This document shows positions 54,523-64,000 of a DNA stretch of 64,000 nt, one piece after another. The notes beneath the pieces were generated by a model. The model worked only from the letters and a program-made list of their open reading frames with translations, ran no database searches and had not been told where the DNA came from. Both the position numbers and the translations under genes were made by a program. Source of the stretch: Valencia hispanica. Taxonomy: Eukaryota > Chordata > Actinopteri > Cyprinodontiformes > Valenciidae. Position 1 is the first letter of the stretch. Each line of letters begins with the position of its first letter. The stretch lies in NCBI GenBank assembly GCA_963556495.2, contig OY747705.1:36514298-36578297 (forward strand), written 5' to 3'.

Positions 54523-55829
54523 TAATAAAATTGAAGAACTTAGCTAATATTTTTAATGATATTCATGGGATGTCTGGTAGATCTCTCGTATAGTAGAAAA
54601 GAAATGGTTTAACAATGAGGAATTATGATTAGAGTGATTTTATTTTGAAATTCAGGCGGATGTCTACAGGTACTGTGGGGTAGCGACAGCTGGGTAGCTA
54701 CGTGTGGATTTACTCTTTGTAACAAGCAGCAGGTTCAATTGTTTGCTCCTAACATTTTAATGACAGAAGGGTACATGTTGAAGGGGAACAGTCTCCCAAC
54801 GCGCTGGGTTAGAGACTGTAAAGAAGAGAGGAAATATTTAGTTACAGGATTACCGTAGGACAGAATTTAGTAACGCACGCCAAAATTCAACTTTAGTTAC
54901 CGTAACACACTGAGTATAAGCACACTTCAATATTTACACTCAATGGAGTTGTTGCTAATTGGATAAAATTCAGGTTGTGTGTTGAGAGGAAAGGGTCTGA
55001 TTAAGTAGGAAAGATCTCTGGATCTACATCTGAGATTGGGAAAGGTTGCCGGCCCTGGTGCATTCTGAGTTGAATAATGGGACCACGTTTTTGGACATCC
55101 AGCAACAGACCCTTCCACATATAATCATGTAGAATCTTTATGAAGGAGCAGATAACCAGAGAGCAAGGAATCGAGATGTGATGTTTTATTGTGGAAGTAT
55201 CAGTTACTGCTTATGTGATGTGCTGCAGGGGATACAGAATTAAAAGACTGAAGTAGGGGAAGTGAATGAAGCCAGATGGAGAGGAAAGTGCGGATTTTAA
55301 AGGAATCTTGTTTTCCACAGAGACAAAACCAGAAAAAGAGTTGTTAAAAAATGTAAGAAAATAATAGATCCAGCTACAGGAAGAATCTGTAGTGGCAATT
55401 AAATTAATCTCCAAATTGTTTTCCAAATTTGTTAGGAAGAGATTTCCTACTTTACTTGAAGTTGGGCATGTTATTTGTAGGAGATAAATTAATAATCCAA
55501 ATTGTAGATTTTCATAAAACCCTTGAAACGGGACAGCTACCAAAGAACTGTTCTACTCGGGGAGAAAAAATGTAAGTTCTAACTGAGTTATGTAAATTAG
55601 GTAAAGATAAAATAATTATATTATTGATAATAGAAGATCCAAATTCAACCTTGCATGTTTTTGGCCAACAATGGGAAATAGGGGAATGATGACCTCTAGT
55701 GGCGAACTAATTAGAGCATTAGAGGAACACATTTTGTGAATGAAATAATTGATAAGATAGGACAAAGATTATAGATCATTTTTAAGAGACCATGGGATTC
55801 TATAAGCAGACTAAGTAAGGTAGTGGATG

Positions 55830-56460
55830 AGACTAAACAGAATTGGATTTACTGTTTGGCTATGATTAAGCTACATATCAATATCACACTAAGTCGTGGA
55901 ACAGGGCTGACACCATTTGAGACAATCTATGGGAGACCTTACACTATCCTACAGCTTGGTATATTGAAACAAGAGGAACAATTACAAACTGATTTATGAT
56001 TTTATGACAAAGATGTTGCAAATTGAAAGAAAAAAGCAAAAGAAGAAACAGGAAAAAATTGGATATGTCTTGATGTAGTAAACTATACATGGATATAACA
56101 CCAAAGTTGAATATTGGCCTCATTAATGTTTGGAATTATGTATGGACGTAGATGTAGAATTCCTTAGTTTTGTATACTCTCTTCTGAAAAACAATGTGAT
56201 TAAGATCTGGTGGTTTTCATGGTCAAAATGCTGAAAAGTAAATAAGTTATAAATGCAAACTAATCATATGCCAGATGATGCTATATTCCTACAGGAAGGA
56301 GTGAGCTGAAAGTAGGAGACTGGATCTTGATTAAAGCTGTAAACAGAAAACTGGTCATCACCCAGGAGGGAAGGGCCGTTCCAGGTACTTATGAGCACAA
56401 CAACGGCTGTAAAGATAACAGAAAGACTGAGTTGGATACATTTAACCCATTGTAAAAAGC
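55830..56460 (+). pseudogene. ERV integrase C-terminal remnant (pol end)
   Basis: Pieces in several frames keep the gammaretrovirus-type integrase end: the GLTPFETIYGRP segment at about 55905, and further down the basic WSSPR...GPFQVL and TAVKI / WIHLTHCKK segments (about 56350-56460). Integrase inserts proviral DNA into chromosomes. Stops and frameshifts; upstream RT and RNase H are not recognisable. Confidence 0.65.
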
Positions 56461-56603
56461 AGAGACCATCACTAGATATAGAGAAAGCAGTCTAAGAGAA
56501 GAGGTGTTTCAGACTGATTACAAAAGGAGGTGGATACAATAGGTTTCACCTGTCTCAACTTCAGTGAAGAGAACCAGGAGGTACACTTTTCTATAGAGAC
56601 TCC

Positions 56604-57080
56604 TTGAAGGGAGAGATAGTAACTATGAAGGTTTTCCTGCTACCTACTACTTTTATTTTTACAGCTTTTTGGTGGTGTTATTCAATAGGAATGTTAGAAC
56701 TTACAGAACAACGACATATAGCACATGAGAATACTGATTTATTGTCTTGGTTTACTCAGAGGACACACAAAAACCCATTTGAAACTAACGTATGGTACCA
56801 ATATGCAAGATATCTAGCAAATAAACGAAGCATTATTAACTGTTTTGTTTGTTCTCAAATGCCATATTCTGTAGGACATTTACCCATATATGTAGAAGCT
56901 TTCACTAATCTTAATGATCTGTTTCCAGATGTTACACTCTTCTCCAGGATTTGGACAAATTTTGAGCGTGAAGTTCATGACCGAACGGGAAGTTATATGG
57001 GTAAAAATGTATATACTTCCATGACAAAAGTAAGTGTTAATGGGAGACCGGGACGACATGGGATTAATCTAAATAGTTAA
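56604..57080 (+). pseudogene. ERV envelope N-terminal part (truncated)
   Basis: A 158-codon open frame directly after the pol remnant. ATG at 56604 (a second at 56625) is followed by a hydrophobic stretch fitting a signal peptide and then by a NCFVCSQMP motif characteristic of fish ERV envelope surface subunits. It stops at 57080, far short of a complete envelope of several hundred residues, and the downstream part is broken by stops. In a virus this protein would bind host receptors; this copy is a fragment. Confidence 0.65.
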
Positions 57081-57860
57081 AACAGGACCAGTACACTTAA
57101 GGCCTGACCAAAGATTTATTTGTTTTGAAAATGATAAAAATCTGACCACACTTCCATACCGATCTCAGTACATGGGGAAAAATATCACATAGGTGTTGTA
57201 CATGTTCATATGTACAATGTACCTATGTGTTTAATGATTGTAGTATTTTAAATCGTACTTAATCTACAAGAGACCGTATGTGCTCCATACTTTGAGACCG
57301 TGACCAAATGTGATGGGAACTTTTCTTATGGACGACCTGCTGATTCTCTGCGGATTTTGGCTCTACTCCCATCACCATCCAAATTGGAAGGGTAGATGTG
57401 CCTTTGATTGAACTTAAAGAGCATTCTTTCCTTGTATCTGCCGTGGAGATCCGACACAGCAGAAGGAGGAGGTGTGATGTTTGAGCCCCTCATGATCCCA
57501 TCTGGGGCTCCAGTGTCCCTGAACACAAATTATTGAGTGATGGAAATAAGGTTGTATTATCTCTTTTCCCATGGACCGGGGTGGGTAAGGTCATGCTTAA
57601 ATTGGACACATTAACTTATAGATTCAGTGGTTTTGTTAATTATTCCCTGGCAGGTCTAAAAGGCATAGCAGCTGAGATGCAGCAATTGAGACTAACGACT
57701 CTATAAATATAGGTGGAGAATACAGGTGTTTATTGAACTAAATCTAAACTAAAATCTCTCTGTAACAGGATGCAAATCTAGTCACACCTGATAAAAAAGG
57801 AAACTTTTGTAATTGGATGTTTCTGAAACAGATTGGTTGGTACATTGAGTTCTGTTTCAG
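57081..57860 (+). pseudogene. ERV envelope downstream debris
   Basis: Region expected to hold the rest of the surface and transmembrane subunits. Only short traces are visible (for example LKGIAAEMQQL near 57655), with many stops. Confidence 0.35.
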
Positions 57861-57872
57861 AAAAAGGGGGAG
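57861..57872 (+). other. Polypurine tract
   Basis: AAAAAGGGGGAG, the plus-strand primer site that precedes a 3' LTR; a TGTAAGG at 57884 could be the LTR start. Confidence 0.55.
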
Positions 57873-57883
57873 ATCCTTACTTA

Positions 57884-59849
57884 TGTAAGGTACAAGGGGA
57901 ACTTAGATTTCAACTATTTTTTACCAAAAAGGCCTTTCAATTGGTCGCTTCGAAACATTTCAGATAAATAAAGAAAAAATAGTATTTGTTTGGGGTTCAA
58001 CAGTCTTTTGGTTAATAGGTTAAAATTATAGTTTTCTTTTATAAAATTATTAGGCTTCATTAGCTCAGAAAATGAATAAAAACAGACAGTGATGTGGTAA
58101 AATCTTATAAAACTATAGGTTTAATGAACTTAGGCTGTTCGCAGTGTAAATGAGTAAAATTAGACTGTGGTCCTTCTGTGAGGAGTTGAGCTTTAAGCAG
58201 CGAAGCATCTTCTTTGGAGCGGTCTCGCGCTCGCACCGTACCATTTGCACAATCCAAACACCAGATGTTTCCTGTTTTGTTTTTTTTCAGAGTCGTGACC
58301 CGCTCCTTGCTGACTTATGGCTCGCATCCTGTTTTGGCACACATCTTCACCTTGCCTTGTGGCCTGTTTATGCATTTAGTGCTTGTTTGGAAGTTTTAAT
58401 TTAGATTATAAGCCCTACTATATATTTTAAAGAAGAGTTCTTTATGGTCTAGGCTGTTCCAGTGTTGGTAATTTTTGATACAGGATTTTTAGAGTGCGCT
58501 TTGCGTTAATGATGATTTCTGTGATTTCAACATAAAGCAAAAGTAATAGCTTTTACTACAGATAGACCTAATGTTTGTAGCAGTCTGGATAATAGTTTGA
58601 TTTTGTGTTAGTGAGGCCGATCAGTGCGATGCTACTTAGAACTATGAGGCGAGTGAGGGATAAAAAAAAAAAAAGGACAAATGCATAAGAAAATTAATCT
58701 CAAATTAGATACAATTATGGATAAAGCAAACAGAAAAAGCAAATTAGTTGCGAGCTGTTCTTTTAGGCTTTGTTGACCAGGTGAGAGACAAGCAGCCAAC
58801 CAGATCAGGATCTCCCAGGTCTTCAGACTAAGAAAAAGGCTGGCGCCAATGCTCTCCTACTAAGGAGCCAGGATGCACCTGAGAGGACATCCAGGAGCAG
58901 CAAGCCAGAGCGGGTGCAGAACAGCGACGAGCAGACCACTCAACCCAGGATCTACTTGAACCCTCTGCTGAGAGGTTTCCAACTTCAGCACACCTGCACC
59001 ATCAGGTGGCACAGCAGCTTGAAGCGCAGAGTCGCCCAGCTGGGGCAGCAGGGTTCGAAGGAAAAGAAGCAGAATAATACTCTGGTCTGCGTGCAGAGTC
59101 CTGAGAGTTGTCAAACTCAAGGGTACTGAAGAAATTCACTTTTAGCTGCATATGGGTGATGTGCTAGTAACCTCTCACCCTAGGTCATAGAAGAGCAAGC
59201 TGGACGATCACAATTCCCGGCCAGAACAAGATGGCTTGACTGCTGATCCGAAAAGGTCCCAGAGAAAAACAACTCAAAATTGTTATGATTGTTAAGGTGA
59301 TGCCTAATGTTTTTTTTAAATATATAATGACCTCTTATTATTATAAGAGATCAAAAGAGCGAAATGAAGAGATATAAATTCTGTAAATGTTGTATGAGGT
59401 GTACACTTATATTGGGTGTAAAACTAAGTGTCTTGCCTAACAGGGGTAATGGAAAAAACATCTGCTTGCATGTGGAAACACTTAGCAACAGTGAACAATC
59501 AAGAAGAGTGTAGTACATCCCACGTTGCCTTATGTGGAGAAGCTGAGCGGAGGGGTTTCATGCCGTGGTTAAATAAAAACCGTGTGCTGACGCAGAACGG
59601 GGTTCAGTTAAGGAGAACTGAGCCCGGTGAACGACGTCTCGCTGTTAAAATCTGTAACTGTTGTCTGTTGTTTCTTATTGCTCCTTTTTACAGAAATGAA
59701 CGAGCACACTGGAAGGTGAAACAAGAGCCCGAGAGAGCCTAGGAGTCAGAAAATTAAATGGGTGTCTGTCCCTTTAAGAAAGGCTTTAAATTAGAGTGAT
59801 AGAATCCTTCCGACAACGTATAGCAGCATACCTACAGAGCCACTCTAAC
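57884..59849 (+). other. Putative 3' LTR and unassigned flank
   Basis: If the LTR starts at 57884 its end is not clear. A promoter-like segment TTAAATAAAAACCG (about 59568) followed by GGTTCAGTTAAGGAGAACTGAGCCC (hairpin, 59600-59624) could belong to it or to another element. 58770-59120 contains a mixed-composition open stretch not recognised. Confidence 0.3.
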
Positions 59850-60114
59850 TATAAGCTTTATGAAAAAGGAAAGTTTTAAGCCTGGCCTTAAAAGTAGACA
59901 GGGTTTCGGCTTCACGGACTAAAACTGGGAGCTGGTTCCACAGGAGAGGAGCCTGATAACTAAAAGAGCATTCTACTTTTAGTTTTAGTTCTACTTTAGT
60001 TCTACTTTAAGAAATTCTAGGAACCACAAGTAAACCTGCAGTCTGAGAGTGAAGTGCTCTGTTAGGAACATATGGAACAATCAGATCTCTGATGTATGAT
60101 GGAGCCAGGACATT
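59850..60114 (-). pseudogene. LINE (L2/Rex1-like) C-terminal tail, minus strand
   Basis: Minus strand: CCATCATACATCAGAGATC, TTGTTCCATATGTTCCTAAC, a partially triplicated TAGTTCTACTTT segment, GTTATCAGGCTCCTCTCC and GGAACCAGCTCCCAG, the same family as 24186-24420. Meets a plus-strand LINE tail at about 60115. Confidence 0.7.
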
Positions 60115-60388
60115 AGTCAGACAAGCTCTGCAGACATTTTTAAAGCTCAGCTAAAGACCCATATATTTACTTTATCCTATGCATTTACTTTTAAAAGGAT
60201 TTTTAGGCACTAGTGGTATTTATTTGACAGTTGATTAACAGGAAATGGGAATGTGAAAGAAGAGGGAAGACAAGCGGCACAGGTTACAGGCTCGGGAAAC
60301 AAACCTGTACAAACAGTTCAGCACTTTGTCTGAAAGCACTATACAGATAAAGTTATTATTATTTTATTACTTTTTAAATTTATTATTA

Positions 60389-60425
<37 letters not shown>
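60115..60425 (+). repeat. LINE 3' end with (ATT)n tail, plus strand
   Basis: Reads CTCAGCTAAAGACCCATATATTTAC (an LKTHLY-like C-terminal codon remnant), then CAGCACTTTGTCTGAAAGCACTATACAGATAAAGTTATTATT and an (ATT)n run to 60425, a typical fish L2-type 3' terminus. Confidence 0.7.
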
Positions 60426-60427
<2 letters not shown>

Positions 60428-60885
60428 GCTAATTGGTGAATGACATTCCTTGGATATGCTCACATTTTTATTACATTGCTTACATTTTATTTCTTGCAAA
60501 ATATGATTAATGAATTAAAACTAGTTCATTTTGGATTGAATGGTTAGGTGAAATATGAACATTAATTAGTTTTGATTTTGATTACCGCTCCCATCTCTCC
60601 AAAACCCCCCCTCCTCCAGTCCCCGAGCAGAAAAGCAGCAGGTCAACAGCAATCAGCTAGCACCTGTGGATATTACTACTATATAGCTATTTACTTTTCC
60701 AAATTGCCCAATGGCAATGGTGCACTTTCCGGGTCAGAAGCGGGATCTAAATCATATGCTTGTACCATATCCTGCATGGGCCAACACTTTTGCATTGCCT
60801 TTTCCTGACAATCCTCTCCAGGCTGCGATCATCCCTGCTGCTTGTGCATTTTATTCTTCCACACTTTTTCCTTCTACATAACTTT
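60426..60885. other. Unassigned
   Basis: No recognised features. Confidence 0.3.
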
Positions 60886-61295
60886 CTTTTAATGTGCTTT
60901 GATACAGCACTTTGGGAACATCCAACTTGTTTTGCAATTACCTTTTGAGGCTTTCCCCAATGATTGCGATTCCTACTGAACCAGACTGAAAGACCATGTA
61001 AAGGCTCAGGAACCCTTTGTAGGTGTTTTGGATTAATTAGCTGATTAGAGTGTGATACTTTGAGCCTAAAATATTGAACCTTTTCACAATAATTTAATTT
61101 CCTGAGATTTTAAGTTTGGGGTTTTCATAAACTGTAATCCAAATTCATCAAAACTATAACAAATAAAGACTTTAAATCTCTTGCTTTGCATGTAATGAGT
61201 CAATATCATGTATTAGTTTCACCTTTTGAGTTGAATTACTAAATAAATGATATTGACTTTTGCACAATATTCTAATTTTCCAAGTGTTATCTGCA
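60886..61295 (-). pseudogene. Tc1-like element 5' part with transposase HTH remnant
   Basis: On the minus strand at about 60958-60892 the sequence reads GKPQKVIAKQVGCSQSAVSK, the first helix-turn-helix of a Tc1-type transposase that recognises element ends. The upstream 61295-60960 is the AT-rich 5' non-coding region (ATTCTAATTTTCC and GATATTGACTTTTGCACAATATT near 61250-61285) of the same family. The catalytic part is absent. Confidence 0.55.
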
Positions 61296-61466
61296 AGTGC
61301 TTTATGTTATACCTTTTATTGCGACAAGGGTATTTATTTTAAATTATTCCACAGGGTGCCCATTTGTTAGATCCCCAAGCTACTGCACCCAGAACAGGTC
61401 TGACCAAACTTCCTCCTCCTTCTCATTCAATAAATCCCCATAAAAAAGTCGCTGGAGACTTTGCTC

Positions 61467-61468
61467 AC

Positions 61469-61504
<36 letters not shown>
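61467..61504. repeat. (ATT)n microsatellite
   Basis: About 12 ATT units. Confidence 0.95.
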
Positions 61505-61505
<1 letters not shown>

Positions 61506-62061
61506 AGCAGTCGTAGTATTAATGCTCCAAATTGGGATAACATTGCACAAGGATACTGTTTTGCAGTGATCAAATCATCACCTTTCAAATTACTTAGGGA
61601 GAAATAAACATATTTCCTAAGCTATGTTTTTACAAATAATAGTACACCAAATTTGAAGAATGTTTTTGTTCGGAAGGAAACCGTACCAGCTATGAAAATA
61701 TATCGTATCCCTTTGATATTTGTTTTTCTTCATGCTTGTTCCCCACAGCTGCCAGTTTCGATTCTGCTCAACTGCACTTTGTTAGGGTATAATAGTAGCA
61801 TGCCACTCATGCACTGAAACACAATTTGGTACTGATTTATTTTTTAGAAAGTCTTGGTGGGTTGCATGCTGCTCTCTGCATGGTGTTCACCTACACAAAC
61901 ATACTTAGTTTGTTTCACAGTAAAATGAAAAGCTAAAGGGGGTTGCTGCTGGACCACAGTAAATAGAGACTGTGCAGGTGCCACAATAAACCCATAAAAT
62001 AATCCCACCACAGTAGAAAGAACTGATTTAATAGGGAGAAAAGACTTACTGTCTGACTCAC
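61505..62061. other. Unassigned DNA downstream of candidate exon
   Basis: If the minus-strand exon at 62062-62131 is real, this is its first intron. No further exon recognised. Confidence 0.3.
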
Positions 62062-62131
62062 ATTGTCTGGTACCTCCATGGGCTGCTTCAGTTAAGTAAA
62101 AGCCCAGAGTCAGCAGGAAGAAAGGTTGCAT
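62062..62131 (-). CDS. Possible first exon encoding a signal peptide
   Basis: Minus-strand ATG at 62131 opens MQPFFLLTLGFYLTEAAHGG followed by TRQ, ending at a consensus GTGAGT donor (a second GTAAGT lies about 10 bases further). A hydrophobic core then a small-residue AHG|G site fits a secreted or type I membrane protein. An upstream GTG would add two residues; the ATG is preferred. It is the only part of the window outside transposons that looks like the start of a host gene. Family unknown. Confidence 0.35.
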
Positions 62132-62469
62132 TACCACCAGACAACATGAAATGACTTAGAATATTTATTGGGGCCCACAGGGGAAAAATCTCACAAAGTC
62201 AAATAGCTCACCTGAAGGAGGCAGGTCAGAGTGAGTTCAGCTCTTCTGACAAACCCTGTCCCTACTCAAGAGATGTATTAGCTCTCAAAGGGGGATAACT
62301 TTGAGATCATCTGTTAGTTGTTTGTGAAGAATTAACTTTATAAATGTAGTTTTTGATTTCAAAGGTTTTAGCAGGTAACCTGTACATGCCTTTACTGTGT
62401 TGGTCCATCAATGTATACTGAAGTACTCACAACATATAAAATATTTTGAAAAATTATATGTTGTGCTCG
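62132..62469. other. Upstream flank of candidate exon
   Basis: No clear TATA box by eye. Unassigned. Confidence 0.3.
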
Positions 62470-63010
62470 TAACAGTCGGAAAGTGTACCCTTAATTTTTT
62501 CTATGTCACAATACAACCACAATTCTTAAGGAATCTTTTGCCACTTTATGTGATAGACCAATGGAAGGTATGGCATAATTATTAAAAGAATGATACACAG
62601 TTTTCCTATTTTTTATTTTTTTTACAAATAAATATCCGAAAGGCGATGTTTTAATTCAGCACTGTAAATCAATAATTTATAGAACCACATTTTGCTGTAA
62701 GAAAGCTATTCAACCACAGTCAGGCTGCATAGAAAATGTCTGTGAACATTCATTTTAAAGACTTGTATTAGATTAATTGGATTAAGGTCTATTGACTAAA
62801 TCATTCTGACACACTGTTAATGCGCTTCAATTGGGCTTCAAAATCCCCAAGTTGCAAATCTTTTGCAAGTTTTCACAGGTTTTCCTTCTAGGATTTCCCT
62901 GTATTAAGCCCCATCTATTTTACTGTGAACTCTGACTGGCATCCCTGTTCCTCCTGAAGAAAAGCATCATGATTATTCAAGATGGGGATGGTGTGTTTAG
63001 CAAGATATGC
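62470..63010 (-). pseudogene. Decayed Tc1-like element
   Basis: Segments such as CTATGTCACAATACAACCACAA, TTTATGTGATAGACCAATGGAAGGTATG, TTTTACAAATAAATATCCG, AGAACCACATTTTGCTG, CACAGTCAGGCTGCATAGAAAATGTCTGTGAAC and GAAGAAAAGCATCATGATTATTCAAGATGGGGATGGTGTGTTTAG follow, in order, the terminal region and reverse-strand transposase of a widespread fish Tc1 family. Heavily deleted; only one end present. Confidence 0.65.
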
Positions 63011-63137
63011 ACTTTTAGTTGTCTATTACACAGTTATATTTTGTAAGAAAAAAAGTTTATTTTTATTTTTATTTCTATTCTCTTTGCAAGGCCACATTTG
63101 TCCAGTGCACAGCTCAGAGTTGTAAAAAAAGTTTTAC
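63011..63137. other. Unassigned
   Basis: T-rich spacer. Confidence 0.3.
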
Positions 63138-63925
63138 TGTAATGTTTTTAGTACAAATCAGACCAAAACTCAGACCACAACCCAGGAATGGTTAAATTAT
63201 GTTTATTTACAAATACAGAAATATGCAAGATGAACAGCTTCGCTTTTGAATTTGCTTTCTGGTTAAACTCCGATGGAGGTGGTTTCCCTGCCACTACTCT
63301 TCTGAGATTCTTACCTCAGTAAACTTGTATCCTTGGAGAACACACTGCAAAAGAATAGAAGTTACACATTTACCAAGGATTGTGTCACCTGCAGGACTGT
63401 AAAGAGAAGATGAGTATATTCATTGGAAACCAAGAAAAGAGGACATCACAGAGTATGGTAACTCTGATAGTGGGGTAAGTTGAAGTATACAATCAAATCC
63501 GCTTCACCAGGTACACAATGTAAGAGACAGAAGTTACAGTGTCCACAGTCTAGTAATCAATTTTCAGGAGAACAGTCCAGGTCAATAACAAGGAACAGGT
63601 CCTGAATACATGAGGCAATAATCAGTGGTCAGGTACAAGGAGCGAGGTTCAGAGCCAGAGCCAGAATCACTCACAGTACAGATGATAAATAGGCTGAGGC
63701 AGTGGTGAGGAGGCATAAAACAGGTTAGAACCAAAATCAGGAATGAGGCAGTTGGACAGGAACGCTCAGAGGCTGTGACAAAGATGATGACAGATGATCT
63801 AGCACTTAGTGAATGTAGAGTAGGTGCTTATACAGGCAGCAGCACAGGTAAGAGAAATCAGCTAATCATCAGGAACAGAAGGGGCTGTGAGCAGGAACAT
63901 GACAGAAAACTGAGAAATCATGACA
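63138..63925 (-). mobile_element. LTR (Gypsy-type), 788 bp, minus strand
   Basis: On the minus strand it starts TGTCATGATTTCTCAG (63925) and ends AAAAACATTACA (63138), contains a promoter-like CTGTATAAGCACC (about 63832), a pyrimidine-rich U3, and GTAAATAAACATAATTTAACC poly(A)-like signal near 63205, followed by GGGTTGTGGTCTGAG. The start is close to LTR-Y (TGTCATGGTTC). No exact flanking duplication found; no internal genes. Confidence 0.55.
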
Positions 63926-64000
63926 TTAAACCCTCTTCAGCTTGTGACGTGCTTTTAGATTGAACATGGTGCTGCGATGAAAGTCAGATTCATTTTTTGA
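63926..64000. other. Unassigned window end
   Basis: Short; nothing recognised. Confidence 0.3.

Larger units (their letters stand above)
53160..57883 (+). mobile_element. Decayed endogenous retrovirus (gamma/epsilon-like)
   Basis: From left: possible R-U5 end with a CCTGCG...CGCAGG hairpin (about 53251-53277), primer-binding site at 53362, leader, weak gag-like region, integrase C-terminal remnant (55830-56460), envelope start (56604-57080), transmembrane-region traces, and a polypurine tract AAAAAGGGGGAG (57861-57872). Internal length is about 4.5 kb, well short of a complete provirus, so gag-pol is largely deleted. Stops and frameshifts throughout. It is an old, non-infectious copy; paired LTRs could not be matched by eye. 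Confidence 0.7.

Noticed and set aside
56604..57080. Envelope frame considered as a co-opted (syncytin-like) gene
   Set aside because: It covers only the N-terminal part, followed by debris with stops; nothing suggests selection for a complete protein.

Overview
The window looks like gene-poor, repeat-dense euchromatin from a teleost fish, probably a percomorph. The evidence is the repeat content: L2-clade LINEs with an SGNH-esterase ORF1, Rex3 (RTE) with its GATG tail, Tc1-like, hAT, piggyBac and Kolobok DNA transposons, short LTRs of teleost Gypsy/ERV type, a tRNA-headed SINE, and many AT-, GA- and TTA-type microsatellites. I see no bacterial operon, CRISPR array, rRNA or tRNA gene. No complete host gene is visible. 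The only host-like coding pieces are one ZP3-type zona pellucida exon (minus strand, about 12.69-12.97 kb) and a possible signal-peptide exon (minus strand, 62.06-62.13 kb).

Layout. 0-0.7 kb: an LTR-like repeat cut by the window edge. 0.8-3.8 kb: an L2 LINE (minus) split by a 1.27-kb hAT element with an 8-bp target duplication. 5 kb: a GC-rich block of unknown origin. 7.1-8.6 kb: a Tc1-like transposase pseudogene carrying a minus-strand solo LTR. 9.2 kb: a Tc1-like terminus. 11.3-12.7 kb: another L2 piece, next to the ZP3-like exon. 13.2-15 kb: decayed Rex3. 15.9-18.4 kb: a three-level nest (TA-flanked MITE inside a piggyBac-like element inside an LTR). 18.95-24.1 kb: a piggyBac-type transposase gene on the minus strand with a recognisable first exon and splice sites, interrupted by a Kolobok-like and a Tc1-like element. 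24.2-27.1 kb: L2 pieces carrying a solo LTR and a Tc1 remnant. 27.5-28.4 kb: a second LTR-like copy. 29.7-34.7 kb: a roughly 5-kb inverted-repeat-bounded region holding two related Gypsy-type LTRs. 35.8-42.1 kb: a nearly complete L2 LINE (minus) carrying a young 5'-truncated Rex3 with an open reading frame of about 800 codons. 42.3 kb: SINE. 42.7-44.7 kb: a third LTR-like copy with four 32-bp tandem repeats. 47-51.1 kb: an L2 copy (minus) interrupted by a DNA-transposon fragment and a Rex3 5'-end fragment. 52.9 kb: a (GA)93 tract. 53.3-57.9 kb: a decayed endogenous retrovirus with a tRNA-Tyr-type primer-binding site, integrase and envelope remnants. 59.8-64 kb: LINE tails, Tc1 pieces and a minus-strand LTR.

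The elements do not form a pathway. What the window records is an insertion chronology: target-site duplications show which element landed in which. The youngest-looking coding insertion is Rex3 at 38.5-41.0 kb. I did not find a convincing new biological system. The items most worth checking are the piggyBac-like element flanked by CTAG instead of TTAA, the spliced piggyBac-derived gene, the internally deleted but fully open Tc1 frame, and the ZP3 exon abutting a LINE tail.
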